Below are positions 17,801 through 26,946 of a stretch of DNA of 64,000 nucleotides, in pieces. The translations under genes and the position numbers were made by a program. Below the pieces are notes generated by a model, which worked only from the letters and a program-made list of their open reading frames with translations, was not told the DNA's origin and did not search any database. Numbering within the stretch: position 1 is the first letter of the stretch; each line of letters starts with the position of its first letter. The stretch is from Acidobacteriota bacterium. GTDB lineage: Bacteria; Acidobacteriota; Vicinamibacteria; Vicinamibacterales; SCN-69-37. The DNA lies in assembly GCA_016716905.1 (NCBI GenBank), contig JADJUS010000022.1:1165501-1229500 (forward strand). The letters run 5' to 3'.

Positions 17801-18849
17801 TTGTTCGCCGTGAACTTGTCGCGCAGCCCGATGTAGTACGTGCCGTTCGGCCAGGCTTCGGGGAGGAACTGGAACCCGGACGCCTGGGCATACGCGAGCA
17901 CGGCGTAGTTGCCGTTGGCCCCGCAATCGGCTTGGGTTGAAATGACGATGTCGTAGGTGCTGCCGCCCGTCCAGGTCAGCGTCTTCGCGGCCTCGGCTCC
18001 GGGCGCCACCAACCGCACCCAGTCCACGTCTATCTGGCCGATGACCGAGCCACCGAGCACCGCGGGGTCAAACCGGATCGAGTCGGCCGTCAACGAAGGC
18101 GTGGCGCCCCAGTTGATACTGCTTGCGTCGGTCGGGTCGTCAACGTTCTTCCAACGCGCGAAGCCCGTGCCAAGCGCCGCCAGGGCCACGGTGCTCTTGA
18201 GTGGGATGGCATGAATCACATAACGCGACCCTTCCATCGAACCGCATGGGGCATTGGCGCCGTTGCAGCCGGTGAAGAGCGGGGAATACGGCACACCAAT
18301 CTGCGCGTTCGTGCTGTTGACCATCGTGATCAAGCCGCCGTTCAGACGTCCCTCTGGGTTGGAGTAGGAACTGGAGATGGTGTCCCGGCTCCAAAACACC
18401 TGCATGACGGGCAGAGTGCCAATCTGGCCGAAGGCTGGCACCTTGATTTCGTTGGCCACCCGCATCTTGACGTAGAGGTAGGTGTAGTTGCTGGTGTTGA
18501 CGGGATAGTTCGAACCCACCTTGCCAAGGGGCGCGGAGCCCGGCAGTAACGGGTCGAGAAGGAAAAACGACGGGTCGGACGTGCTGGGAGTGCCCTGGAA
18601 AACGTCATTGCCCCACGAGTCGGTCGTGATCTTCTTGCCGGTCATGTGGGACGTGGGCTGGTCGATCCCCCATGTCAGGAATCCCATGTCGGTCCGCTGC
18701 TTCATGTCCCAGGCATCGCGAAGTTCGTGGGTCGCGTATTCCTTCCAGGGACGAACAATTGTCACTGAACCTGGCGCTGGGGAGGAGATCGTCTGCGCAG
18801 CCACCGTCGCCGGACAGAGCAGCAAGAACAGGGCGGGAAGCGTTCGCAT
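14809..18849 (-). CDS. Giant secreted multi-beta-sandwich protein, copy 1
   Basis: The 1346-residue product has a signal peptide (MRTLPALFLLLCPATVAAQ) but no catalytic motif I can recognise. The N-terminal half contains two related beta-sandwich modules, beginning near YATHELRDAWDM (about 35) and DFATVELNNPWDF (about 390). Each is followed by a Tyr-rich strand and a WVRL/WVSSVRL strand, suggesting duplicated carbohydrate-binding-like domains. A Fn3/BACON-like region follows (ending near 890), then two Ig-like modules opening with FGQVDTPSQG and FGSIDTPAQG, and a C-terminal domain ending LQVKVRFGPRW. The ATG at 18849 follows GAGG. A paralogue lies 57 nt upstream. Adhesion or polymer binding at the cell surface is a guess. 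Confidence 0.7.
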   Translation of the reverse strand: MRTLPALFLLLCPATVAAQTISSPAPGSVTIVRPWKEYATHELRDAWDMKQRTDMGFLTWGIDQPTSHMTGKKITTDSWGNDVFQGTPSTSDPSFFLLDPLLPGSAPLGKVGSNYPVNTSNYTYLYVKMRVANEIKVPAFGQIGTLPVMQVFWSRDTISSSYSNPEGRLNGGLITMVNSTNAQIGVPYSPLFTGCNGANAPCGSMEGSRYVIHAIPLKSTVALAALGTGFARWKNVDDPTDASSINWGATPSLTADSIRFDPAVLGGSVIGQIDVDWVRLVAPGAEAAKTLTWTGGSTYDIVISTQADCGANGNYAVLAYAQASGFQFLPEAWPNGTYYIGLRDKFTANNSDSPASRQLRSCSTGRYVIRDYPEFTFTSPNPLGSSDDFATVELNNPWDFTSPSDIDVNQSITSGSYTTLPLELPNATNIGTKPVFRGVGTADPQSYLMRSDKRGLHTRIDTSRYRLVTFDMGVNHERDMLNGSIARIVWHIAGETWNTTGTPSIVADAENVMEDIVLRHMKVDATKNQDSFSTRYTLDRIQVDLADRFKAPLESDPGPASSPSRTGWQNTFVKCASGPVGCSIGRIAPFDRVGIDNFRVDFHEFSAPTEFWVSSVRLAAHEKTTGTFGISWTSLMPAANPSGESAASWKVALFAVPTKPETSPGAGNASPMTPVSSNCSTPGLGIVALTSGGTHPALSSGSFTWFTPTPGLTSGALYFICAGLITPGDSTPTVFNFSQWPVVYDPSATDTPAPRLYLNQTNINMTGWHTGSSTPPFLSSKTPPQTVNVTQAGGSSPVDWVVDVCRTYDPANPTMCTNTLDYIQLVPANGTGSGSFTIQLKDSSMLPPSTGGNPLGVVLRVSPASAGATSTSAQFIQVNIQIIPAGTSSAPPFGQVDTPSQGAAGVQGAIGVTGWALDDQGLSSVKVYRNCLPFDIQQNCTVRLGVNVVFVGDAAFVPGARPDVEAAYPNYPQANQAGWGYLLLTNMLPHIPNQAAFGGQGPLTLYVIATDLMGSQTLLGRALTNNTPTGFSMANDSIAKPFGSIDTPAQGGATSGFYANFGWALTPDTNTTAGAGDIIVPVNGSTMTVYIDGVPVGNVGYNQCRGSVGNPVPGGVYCNDDVANLFGNLTPQPPGTTRTSNPTRFRNLDSGRAAIGAFVLNTSGYSNGLHSIAWGVSDSAGRVEGIGSRNFTITNGAAHSFSADTDPEAVIRVNPVGPDLGHTLASLRHLERIAPTVPVRLGMNTKAELRPAPVQQGVARITAREFERVELALPRTMSGEVWDGYEVQHGVLTPLPVGSFLDRAAGRFMWQSTPGYLGEYNLVFVRTLKSGRRETLQVKVRFGPRW

Positions 18850-18906
18850 GGCCTCATTAGGGCACAAGCGGCACGGGCGAACTGTTCTCTTGGAGTCAGG
18901 TACGGC

Positions 18907-21900
18907 TTACCAGCGCGGCCCGAAGCGCACCTTGACCTGCAGTGTCTCGCGGCGGCCACTCTTGAGGGTCCGCACAAACACCAGGTTGTATTCACCCAGG
19001 TAGCCGGGCGTGGACTGCCACATGAACCGGCCGGCGGCGCGGTCAAGGAACGATCCCACCGGCAGCGGCGTCAGGATGCCGTGCTGCACCACATAGCCGT
19101 CCCACACTTCGCCTGACATGGTGCGCGGCAGCGCCAGTTCCACGCGCTCAAACTCGCGGGCCGTGATCCGTGCCACCCCTGACTGCACCGGCGCGGGCCG
19201 CAGTTCAGCCTTCATGTTCATGCCGAGGCGTACGGGCACCGTCGGGGCGATCCGTTCGAGATGGCGCAGGCTGGCGAGTGTGTGTCCCAGATCCGGTCCC
19301 ACGGGGTTCACACGAATGACGGCCTCGGGATCGGCGTCAGCGCTGAACGGGTTGGCCCCGCCGTTGGTGATGATGAAGTTCCGGCTGCCGATGCCTTCGG
19401 TTCGTCCCGCGCTGTCACTCACGCCCCAGGCGATCGAATGGGGGCCGTTGCTGTACGCGCTCGTATCGATGACAAACGCGCCGATCGGGCCCCGCCCGGA
19501 ATCGAGGTTGCGGAACCGTGTCGGGTTCGACGTGCGCGTGGTTCCAGGCGCCTGCGGCGTCGGGTTGCCGAACAGATTGGCCACGTCATCGTTGCAGAAG
19601 GCGCCGGCAGGCACGGGATTCCCCACACTGCCCCGGCACTGGTTGTAACCGACGTTGCCAACCGGCACGCCGTCAATGTAGACGGTCATCGTCGATCCGT
19701 TCACGGGAACGATGATGTCGCCCGCGCCGGCAGTGGTGTTCGTGTCGGGCGTCAGCGCCCATCCGAAGTTCGCATAAAAGCCCCCGGTGGCTCCACCCTG
19801 CTGGGGCGTGTCAATCGATCCAAACGGTTTGGTAATCGTGTCATTCGACATCGAGAAGGATGTCGGCGTGCTGTTGCCCGGCGTCCTGCCGAGCAAGGTC
19901 TGCGTGCCCTGGGTGTCGGTGGCGATGGCATACAAAGTCAGGGCGCCCTGACCGCCGAAGCCGGCCTGGTTGGGCACGTGCGGCAACATATTTGTCAGCA
20001 GCAGGTAGCCCCAGCCGGCCATGTTGGCGTTCGGGTAGTTCGGGTAGCCCGCCTCAACGTCGGGTCGCGCGCCAGGCACAAACGCCGCGTCACCGACGTA
20101 GACCACGTTGATGCCCAGCTTCATCAGGCAGTTGGCCTGAATATCGAAGGCCAGGCAGTTGCGGTAAATCTTGACGCTGGCCACGCCCATGTCGTCGAGC
20201 GCCCAACCGGTCACGCCAATGGCGCCCTGCACCCCGCCGGCGTTCTGGGACGGCGTGTCCACCTGGCCGAAGGGCGGCGCGGCTGTCGTGCTGGGCGGCG
20301 TGATGGTGACGCTGAGCTGGACGTACTGCGCTGAATTGGCCGTTGAGCCGGGGTAGATCGGGCTGACCCGAAGGACGACTCCGAGCGGAGTGGAGCCTGT
20401 CGACAGCGGCAACATCAGCGAGTCTTTGATCTGCACGGTGAACGAGCCTGAGCCGGAGCCACTCGTGGCCGACAACTGGATGTAGCCCAGGGTGTTGGTG
20501 CACATCGTCGGACTGTTTGGGTCGTAGACCTGACAGACGTCAACCGCCCAGTCCACAGGTGACGAGCCGCCCACCTGGGTCACGGTGATGGTCTGCGGAG
20601 GCGTTTTCGACGAAAGATTCGGCAGAGCGAGCGACCCGGTGTGTTGTCCCGTCATGCTCATGTCCGTGCGGTTGAGCACCAGCCTCGGCGCGGGCGTGTT
20701 TGTGGCCGACGGGTCGTACACCACGGGCCACTGCGAGAAGTTGAACAGGCTCGGTGTTGTATCCCCCGGCGTGATGAGGCCCGCGCAGATGAAGTACAGC
20801 GCGCCCGATGTGAGGCCAGGCGTCGGTGTAAACCACGTGAAGGCGCCGCTCGCGAGCGTGGGGTGCGTGCTGCCGTTGGTCAACGCCACTGCGCCCACAC
20901 CGGTGGCCGCGCAATTGGTGGTGGCCGGAGTCATGGGTGAGGCGTTACCGGCGCCGGGTGAGGTTTCCGGTTTCGTCGGCACCGCGTACAACGCCACCTT
21001 CCAGTTGGCGGCGGTCTCGCCGGCTGGATTCACGGCCGGCATGGTGGACGTCCATGAAATGCCGAACGTGTTGGTGGTTTTTTCGTGTGCAGCGAGTCTG
21101 AGCGATGACACCCAGAACTCGGTGGGCGCGGCGAACTCGTGATAGTCGATGCGGAAGTTGTCGATGCCGACGCGGTTGAAGGGGGCGATACGCGCGGTGG
21201 CGCAGCCCACTGGCCCTAACGCGCACTGCACGGCGGTGTTCTGCCAGCCCGTGCGGGAGGGACTCGTGAACACGCCCGGGTCCGACTCAAGCGGAGCCTT
21301 GAGGCGGTCGGCCAGGTCCACCTGGATGCGGTCCAGCGTGTACCTGGTTGAAAAGGAATCCTGGTTCTGGGTCGGGCTCACTTTCATGTGCCGAATGACC
21401 AGGTCCTGGCTGACGTTTTCGGCATCAGCCACGATGCTCGGCGTGCCGGAGGTGTTCCAGGTTTCACCGGCAATGTGCCACACGAGGCGCGCAATCGAGC
21501 CGTTCAGGATGTCGCGTTCGCGATTGAGACCCATGTCGAACGTCGCCAGCCGGTACCGCGACGCGTCGATGCGCGTGTGCAGTCCGCGCAGGTCCGAGCG
21601 CATCAGATAACTCTGCGGGTCGTTGGTGCCGAGGCCCTTAAAGACTGTCTTGTTGCCGATGTTCGTGGCGTCGGGCAGCTCAAGCGGAAGGGTTGTGATC
21701 GTGCCCCCGCTCATGTTCTGGTTGACGTCGATGTCGGCGGTGGACGTGAAGTCCCAGGGGTTGTTCAGCTCAACCGTCGCGAAGTCGTCGGCCGAGCCCA
21801 GCGGGTTCGGCGACGTGAACGTGAACTCCGGGTAGTCGCGCACCACATACCGGCCGGTCGAACACGAGCGCAACTGGCGCGATGCGGGGGAATCTGAATT

Positions 21901-22957
21901 GTTCGCAGTGAACTTGTCGCGCAGGCCGATGTAGTACGTGCCGTTCGGCCAGGATTCCGGGAAGAACTGGAACCCTGACGCCTGGGCATACGCGAGCACG
22001 GCGTAGTTGCCGTTGACTCCGCAATCGGCCTGGGTGGAGATGACGATGTCGTAGGTGCCGCCGCCGGCCCAGGTGAGCGTCTTCGCGGTCTCGGCGCCGG
22101 GCGCCACCAGGCGCACCCAGTCCACGTCGATTTGGCCCATGACCGAGGCACCGAAAACGGCCGGGTCGAACCGGAGCGAATCAGCCGTCAACGAGGACGT
22201 GGCGCCCCAGTTGATGCTGCTGGAATCGGTGGGGTCGTTCACATTCTTCCAGCGCGCAAACCCCGGTGCCCAGGGCCGCCAGGGCCGCCGTGTTCTTGAG
22301 CGGGATCGCGTGGATCACATAGCGCGCACCTTCCATCGAGCCACAGGGCGCGTTGGAGCCGTTGCAACTGCCGAAGATGGGCGAGTACGGCACGCCCACC
22401 TGCGCGTTGGCGCTGTTGACCATCGTGATCATGCCGCCGTTCACGCGGCCGTTTGGATTGGAGTACGAGCTGTAGATCGTGTCGCGGCTCCAGAACATCT
22501 GCATGACCGGCACTGAGCCGATCTGGCCAAACGCCGGGGCCTTGATCTCATTGGCCACGCGCATCTTCACGTAGAGGTACGAGTAACTGCTGGTGTTGAT
22601 CGGATGGTTGGAGCCGACTTTGCCGAGCTGCGCGGCGCCGGGCGTGAACGGGTCGAGAACGAAGAATGATGGATCTGAAGTGCTCGGGGTGCCCTGGAAG
22701 ATGTCATTCCCCCAGGAGTCGGTCGTCATCTTCTTGCCGAGCATATTGGACGTCGGCTGGTCGATCCCCCATGTAAAAAATCCAATGTCGGTGCGCTCCT
22801 TCATGTCCCACGAGTCGCGCAGTTCGTGTGTCGCGTATTCCTTCCAGGGGCGCACGATTGTGACCGAATTGGGCGCCGGAGAGGAGATTGACTGCGCCGC
22901 AGCCATCGCCGGACAGAGCGTCAAGAGTAGACAGGGGAGGCCACGCCGCAGGATCAT
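18907..22957 (-). pseudogene. Giant secreted multi-beta-sandwich protein, copy 2, frameshifted
   Basis: Close tandem paralogue of the gene at 14809-18849 with the same domain order, signal peptide (LLLTLCPAMAAAQ) and C-terminus (VKVRFGPRW). The N-terminal 230 or so residues are read from 22957 and the remaining 1110 or so in another frame from about 22242. Aligning the DNA with copy 1 shows one extra base in the CCCCGG stretch at 22261-22266. Removing it restores a 1349-residue protein. Both frames stay conserved around the break, so this is a recent mutation or a sequencing error rather than old decay. Confidence 0.75.
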
Positions 22958-23046
22958 CTTGACCGGGTATCGTGCATATCCCGTACCACCGATAGAGATC
23001 CCGAAGTCGTTAGCGAAACGACCCGATCAGGCCGTGCCTGGGTGAG

Positions 23047-24441
23047 CTAGCCGGCCGGCGCCGAAGCGCTCGTAACCCATCGTTTCGTCTCGACTAAGGC
23101 GGCTTCCACGGGCCCCGGTCCGGTCGATTGCGGCGTCAGACGGGCGGCCACGGCCGCCTCGGGCGTGATGGCCTGAAACACGCCTTCCTCAAAGAGGGGG
23201 TGGTACCGCTGCCAGTTTTGAAGGTCGAGCGACGAAAAATCGCGCCCGGCCTCGTACAGGTCGCGAACGACCTTCCCAGAGACCTCGTGGGCCGTCCGAA
23301 ACGGCAGCCCGCGGCTCACCAGATAGTCGGCCACCTCGGTCGCCAGAAGCAGCCCTGAGGCCGCCTGGCGCATCACCGCCGGACGCGGGGTCAGCGTGCG
23401 GACCACCGCTGCCGACGTCATCAGGCAGCCTGCCAGATCATCTTCAGCGGAAAAGGCCAGAGCCTTGTCTTCCTGCAAGTCCTTGTTATAGCCAAGGGGC
23501 AGGCCCTTCATCGTTGCCAGCCAACCGGCCAGCACGCCGATCGCGCGTCCAGCCTTCCCGCGGACCAACTCCATCGGATCCGGGTTCTTTTTCTGCGGCA
23601 TCAGGCTTGAACCGGTCGCCACTTCATCCGCCAGTTCAAAGAAGCCGAACTCTTCGCTCGTAAACAGGATGACGTCTTCGGCCAGCCGGCTCAGACGCGT
23701 CATGCACATCGCGCAGGCGTAGAGAAAGCTCGCCACAAAATCCCGATCACCCGACGTGTCGATGCTGTTCAGGGTGACCCGGGAAAACCCGAGCGTCTGC
23801 GCCAGGAACTCGGTGTCGATGGCGTAGCTGGTGCCGGCAATGGCGCCCGACCCCAGCGGCATCAGGTCGGCTTCGCGGCGCGCGGTCTCAAGGCGGTCCC
23901 AATCCCGTCGCAGGGCGGCCGCATGTGAGAGCCAGACATGCGCCACGAGCACCGGCTGGGCTCGGCGCAGGTGCGTGTACGACGGCATCGTGGCCTGCCC
24001 TGCCAGTTCGGCCTGCGCGACCATCGCTTCGACCACCGACACCACGCCACGTTGCAGCGCGGGAATCCGGCGCCGCAGATAAAGCCGGAAGTCCACCGAG
24101 ACCTGCTCGTTGCGCGAGCGGCCGGTATGCAGCCGCTTGCCGGCCTCCCCGATGCGCGCCACGAGTTCGCGCTCCACAAACGCGTGCACATCCTCGTCAT
24201 CCGCACGATCGAGCAGGGTCGGATCGGCGTGCACGGCCACGCGCACCGCCTCCAGGCCCGCGACGATGGCGTGAGTGTCGGCGGCCGTCAGTACTCCGGC
24301 TTTCGAGAGCGCCTGCGCCCACGCGCTGCTCCCCGTCAGGTCGTCGTCAATCAGCCGCTTGTCCACGCCCAGCGACTTGCCAAAATCGAAGACCTCGGCA
24401 TTGGGGGCGCTGTCGAATCGCCCGCTCCATAAGTTCGACAT
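23047..24441 (-). CDS. argH: Argininosuccinate lyase
   Basis: The 464-residue product cleaves argininosuccinate to arginine and fumarate, the last arginine step. Motifs include LWSGRFDSAP, HTGRSRNEQV (catalytic and substrate-binding region), SYTHLRRAQP, TSGDRDF and the superfamily signature GSSLMPQKKNPDPMELVRGK around residue 275, followed by GLPLGYNKDLQEDK. The ATG at 24441 is chosen because MSNLWSGRF is the normal N-terminus and because it overlaps the argG stop by one base. Length is typical. It forms a minus-strand operon argR-argG-argH. Confidence 0.95.
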   Translation of the reverse strand: MSNLWSGRFDSAPNAEVFDFGKSLGVDKRLIDDDLTGSSAWAQALSKAGVLTAADTHAIVAGLEAVRVAVHADPTLLDRADDEDVHAFVERELVARIGEAGKRLHTGRSRNEQVSVDFRLYLRRRIPALQRGVVSVVEAMVAQAELAGQATMPSYTHLRRAQPVLVAHVWLSHAAALRRDWDRLETARREADLMPLGSGAIAGTSYAIDTEFLAQTLGFSRVTLNSIDTSGDRDFVASFLYACAMCMTRLSRLAEDVILFTSEEFGFFELADEVATGSSLMPQKKNPDPMELVRGKAGRAIGVLAGWLATMKGLPLGYNKDLQEDKALAFSAEDDLAGCLMTSAAVVRTLTPRPAVMRQAASGLLLATEVADYLVSRGLPFRTAHEVSGKVVRDLYEAGRDFSSLDLQNWQRYHPLFEEGVFQAITPEAAVAARLTPQSTGPGPVEAALVETKRWVTSASAPAG

Positions 24442-25382
24442 CAGATGGACACCTCTTCGATGTGGCACTCGCCCAGATGACATTTCAATCGCACGGTGCC
24501 GCGCACCGCCGGCCACAGGGCAGGCACCACGGCCGACAGCGCCCTCATTGCCTGATGCAGGACGACAGGGGCGGGCGCTTCTTCGACAATTCGCGGGCGC
24601 ACTCCCGGGATGGCCGGAAAGTCGAGACGTCCAAGGCCATGAGAGCCGGCGATGGTTTCCAGACTGGGCAACAGCTCGATCAGCGGCATCGACACGCCGT
24701 TGAGGGACACCGGCACACCGTCGGCAAACTCCAGGTCCAGTGTTGCGGGAGTCGCTGACCAGTCCGTCACCGATCGAGTGAGCGTGTAGTCGGCCGGCGG
24801 GACTTCGGCCCACGGGTCGCTGAGCAGGTTGCCGGTGAGCGCGCGGCCCCACAGGTTGCGCACGGCGTTCAGGTGGTCCACTGCCGAAGGCAACGGCACG
24901 CCTCGGGCCTTTGCGAAGTGCAAGACCTGCGCGGGCGTCAGTGCCCAGTCGCGGCAGGGCGCCATCACGCGCAGGTCCCCACCGCCTGCCGCCACCAGTG
25001 CATCGAGACCGGCGGCGTCCGACTGGGGCACATGGCTGCCATGGGCCACCATGGCCGTGCCCTCAATCGCCGCGACCTGCGCCAGATACTTGGCCACCAT
25101 CGGCCGCGCAAGCGCAGCCACCCGCGGGTCGCCCACACCAAGGGCGAGTGCCGGTGCCACGGCGGTGCGTGCAAACTCTTCGCGCACATCAACGACGTGC
25201 GCGCGCACGGCGCCAAGCGCCAGCGCCCGATCACGCACGTCAGCGAGATCAGTCCCTTGCCCGAGGTCGAGCGTGACCGTCACGACATCGGTCTGATATT
25301 GCTCCTCGAGCCACGCCACCGCCACCGACGACTCAAAGTCGCCGGCGTAGGCCAGCAAAATGACATGTCCAGTCGGGGTCAC
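24441..25382 (-). CDS. argG: Divergent, short argininosuccinate synthase-like protein
   Basis: About 313 residues against about 400 for normal ArgG. Homology is clear: VTLDLGQGTDL, ALARPMVAKYLAQVA, MAPCRDWALTPAQVLHFAKARGVP, NLWGRALTGN and DPWAEVPP all match ArgG blocks. The ATP-pyrophosphatase loop, normally AYSGGLDTS, reads AYAGDFESS (residues 11-19), and the HGCTGKGNDQ citrulline/ATP segment reads HGSHVPQSD. The C-terminal part is also shortened. GTG at 25382 overlaps the argR stop by 4 nt; an ATG at 25403 is the alternative start. Its place between argR and argH argues for an arginine role, yet the standard nucleotide-binding residues are changed. Confidence 0.75.
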   Translation of the reverse strand: MTPTGHVILLAYAGDFESSVAVAWLEEQYQTDVVTVTLDLGQGTDLADVRDRALALGAVRAHVVDVREEFARTAVAPALALGVGDPRVAALARPMVAKYLAQVAAIEGTAMVAHGSHVPQSDAAGLDALVAAGGGDLRVMAPCRDWALTPAQVLHFAKARGVPLPSAVDHLNAVRNLWGRALTGNLLSDPWAEVPPADYTLTRSVTDWSATPATLDLEFADGVPVSLNGVSMPLIELLPSLETIAGSHGLGRLDFPAIPGVRPRIVEEAPAPVVLHQAMRALSAVVPALWPAVRGTVRLKCHLGECHIEEVSI

Positions 25383-25828
25383 CCTTTCACCACTCCATTC
25401 CACCGTGTTTCAAGCGCACGCGCGGCGTCTTCGCCGCGACCAATGATGAGAATCGTGTCGTCACCGGCAATGGTGCCCGCCACCTCCGCAGGCTGCGCCC
25501 TGTCGATCAGGATCGCGACCGGCTGGGCCTGTCCGGGGTCGGTGCGCAACACCACCAAATTGCCAACGCGTTCGAGATTGCGCACGAGCGTGGCCACCGC
25601 ACGTCGCAACTGCTCATCAGTGGCGGGCGAACTGCGCTCGATGCCGGGCCGCACGTACGCGCCATCGCCGGCGCGCTTGACCAGGCTCAGTTCCTTCAGG
25701 TCACGAGAGATGGTGGCCTGAGTCGCCTCAATGCCCTTCGCCGCCAGGTGACGCCGCAGCTCCTCCTGGGACGCCACAGCCTCCTGGTCCACGATTTCAA
25801 GAATCTGCGATTGGCGCCAAGACTTCAT
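25379..25828 (-). CDS. argR: Arginine repressor ArgR
   Basis: The 149-residue hexameric arginine-responsive regulator has an N-terminal winged helix (SWRQSQILEIVDQEAVASQEEL..., with the recognition segment ATQATISRDLKELSL) and a C-terminal oligomerisation and arginine-binding domain (GTIAGDDTILIIGRGED). It is the first gene of the minus-strand operon and faces argC across an AT-rich gap. It therefore probably controls both arms and itself, as usual for the family. Confidence 0.93.
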   Translation of the reverse strand: MKSWRQSQILEIVDQEAVASQEELRRHLAAKGIEATQATISRDLKELSLVKRAGDGAYVRPGIERSSPATDEQLRRAVATLVRNLERVGNLVVLRTDPGQAQPVAILIDRAQPAEVAGTIAGDDTILIIGRGEDAARALETRWNGVVKG

Positions 25829-25938
25829 AGATATTCAGTCCGCGACTGAGTATACAGCCAAGTTATGCATTTGAAGCCTGTAATTACAGATTAATCTGTT
25901 GATCTACAGAAATACCATGCGTATACTTACGCTCTATT
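25829..25938. promoter_or_regulatory. Divergent argR/argC control region with ARG-box-like sites
   Basis: This 110-nt gap is strikingly AT-rich against its surroundings. It holds several half-sites resembling ARG boxes (TGAATA/TATTCA type): AGATATTCAG at about 25829, CTGAGTATAC at about 25844 (together a spaced inverted pair), TGTAATTACA at about 25879, and ATTATGAATACATAT overlapping the argC start. ArgR binding here would repress both operons when arginine is abundant. No strong Shine-Dalgarno precedes argC, so that mRNA may be near-leaderless. Confidence 0.6.
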
Positions 25939-26946
25939 ATGAATACATATCCAGTTCCGGTGCGTGTGGCGATTGCCGGGGCCACCGGTTATGCCGGCCA
26001 GGAATTATTGAATCTGCTGGTCTGGCACCCGAAGGTGCACATTGTGGCCGCCATGTCGTCGAGCGCCGAGTCGGCTGCCCGGCCGTTGCCCCGCCTCGCG
26101 CGCACCTGGGATGGCAAGATCGAGCCATTCGACCGGAGCCGCCTGGAAAAGGAAGCCACGTTTGTGTTTCTCGCGATGCCCGAAGCGGCCGCGGCGGAAC
26201 TGGCGCCGAAACTCCTGGATGCCGGCGTCAAAGTCATCGACCTGTCGGGGGCCTTCAGGATTCGCGACGAAGAGATGCGCGCGAAATGGTATCCGGCCAC
26301 GAACCTGATGCCCGGGTCGGTGGCCTACGGATTGGTTGAGCACAACCGGGAGGCGATCAAGGACGCATCCATGGTGGCGTGCCCCGGTTGCTATCCCACC
26401 GCTGCGCTGCTGGCGCTGGTTCCGCTGGTCAAGGCCGGTCTGGTGGATACGTCCTGCGGATTGATCATTGACGCCAAGTCGGGCATCTCTGGCGCGGGCC
26501 GGACGGCCAGCGATCGGACCCACTTCTCCGAGAACCACGGCTCGATGGCCGCCTACGGCGTGATGGGCCATCGTCACGTCGCGGAGATGGAACAGGAACT
26601 GGGCAGCGAAGTGACGTTTGTGCCGCACCTGGTGCCGCTCGACCGCGGCATCCTCGAGACCATTTACGTCAAGACACGACCCGGCACCACCAACGAGGCC
26701 ATTGGCGAAGCCCTGGCGCGCGCCTACAAGGACGAGCCGTTTGTGCGCCTCACCGAAGAAGCGCTGCCGGAAATCAAACACGTGGCCGGAACAAACTTCT
26801 GCGACATCGGCTGGGTGTTTGATGCGGCAAGCCGGCGCTTGATCATGGTGGCGTGCCTCGACAATCTGGTGAAGGGCGCGGCCGGACAGGCCGTCCAGAA
26901 CTTCAACGTCATGTGCGGGTTTGACGAGCGGATGGGACTGCGATGA
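25939..26946 (+). CDS. argC: N-acetyl-gamma-glutamyl-phosphate reductase
   Basis: The 335-residue NADPH enzyme reduces N-acetylglutamyl phosphate to the semialdehyde, third step of arginine synthesis. The Rossmann start is VAIAGATGYAGQELL. The catalytic Cys151 lies in ACPGCYPTAALL, followed by DAKSGISGAGR and the His-containing MGHRHVAE and FVPHLVPLDRGI. It has normal length for the short-type ArgC. It is first in the plus-strand operon argCBDAJF and overlaps argB by 4 nt. Confidence 0.95.
   Translation: MNTYPVPVRVAIAGATGYAGQELLNLLVWHPKVHIVAAMSSSAESAARPLPRLARTWDGKIEPFDRSRLEKEATFVFLAMPEAAAAELAPKLLDAGVKVIDLSGAFRIRDEEMRAKWYPATNLMPGSVAYGLVEHNREAIKDASMVACPGCYPTAALLALVPLVKAGLVDTSCGLIIDAKSGISGAGRTASDRTHFSENHGSMAAYGVMGHRHVAEMEQELGSEVTFVPHLVPLDRGILETIYVKTRPGTTNEAIGEALARAYKDEPFVRLTEEALPEIKHVAGTNFCDIGWVFDAASRRLIMVACLDNLVKGAAGQAVQNFNVMCGFDERMGLR

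Noticed and set aside
24442..24852. N-terminal extension of argH
   Set aside because: It overlaps argG in another frame and MSNLWSGRF is the normal ArgH start.
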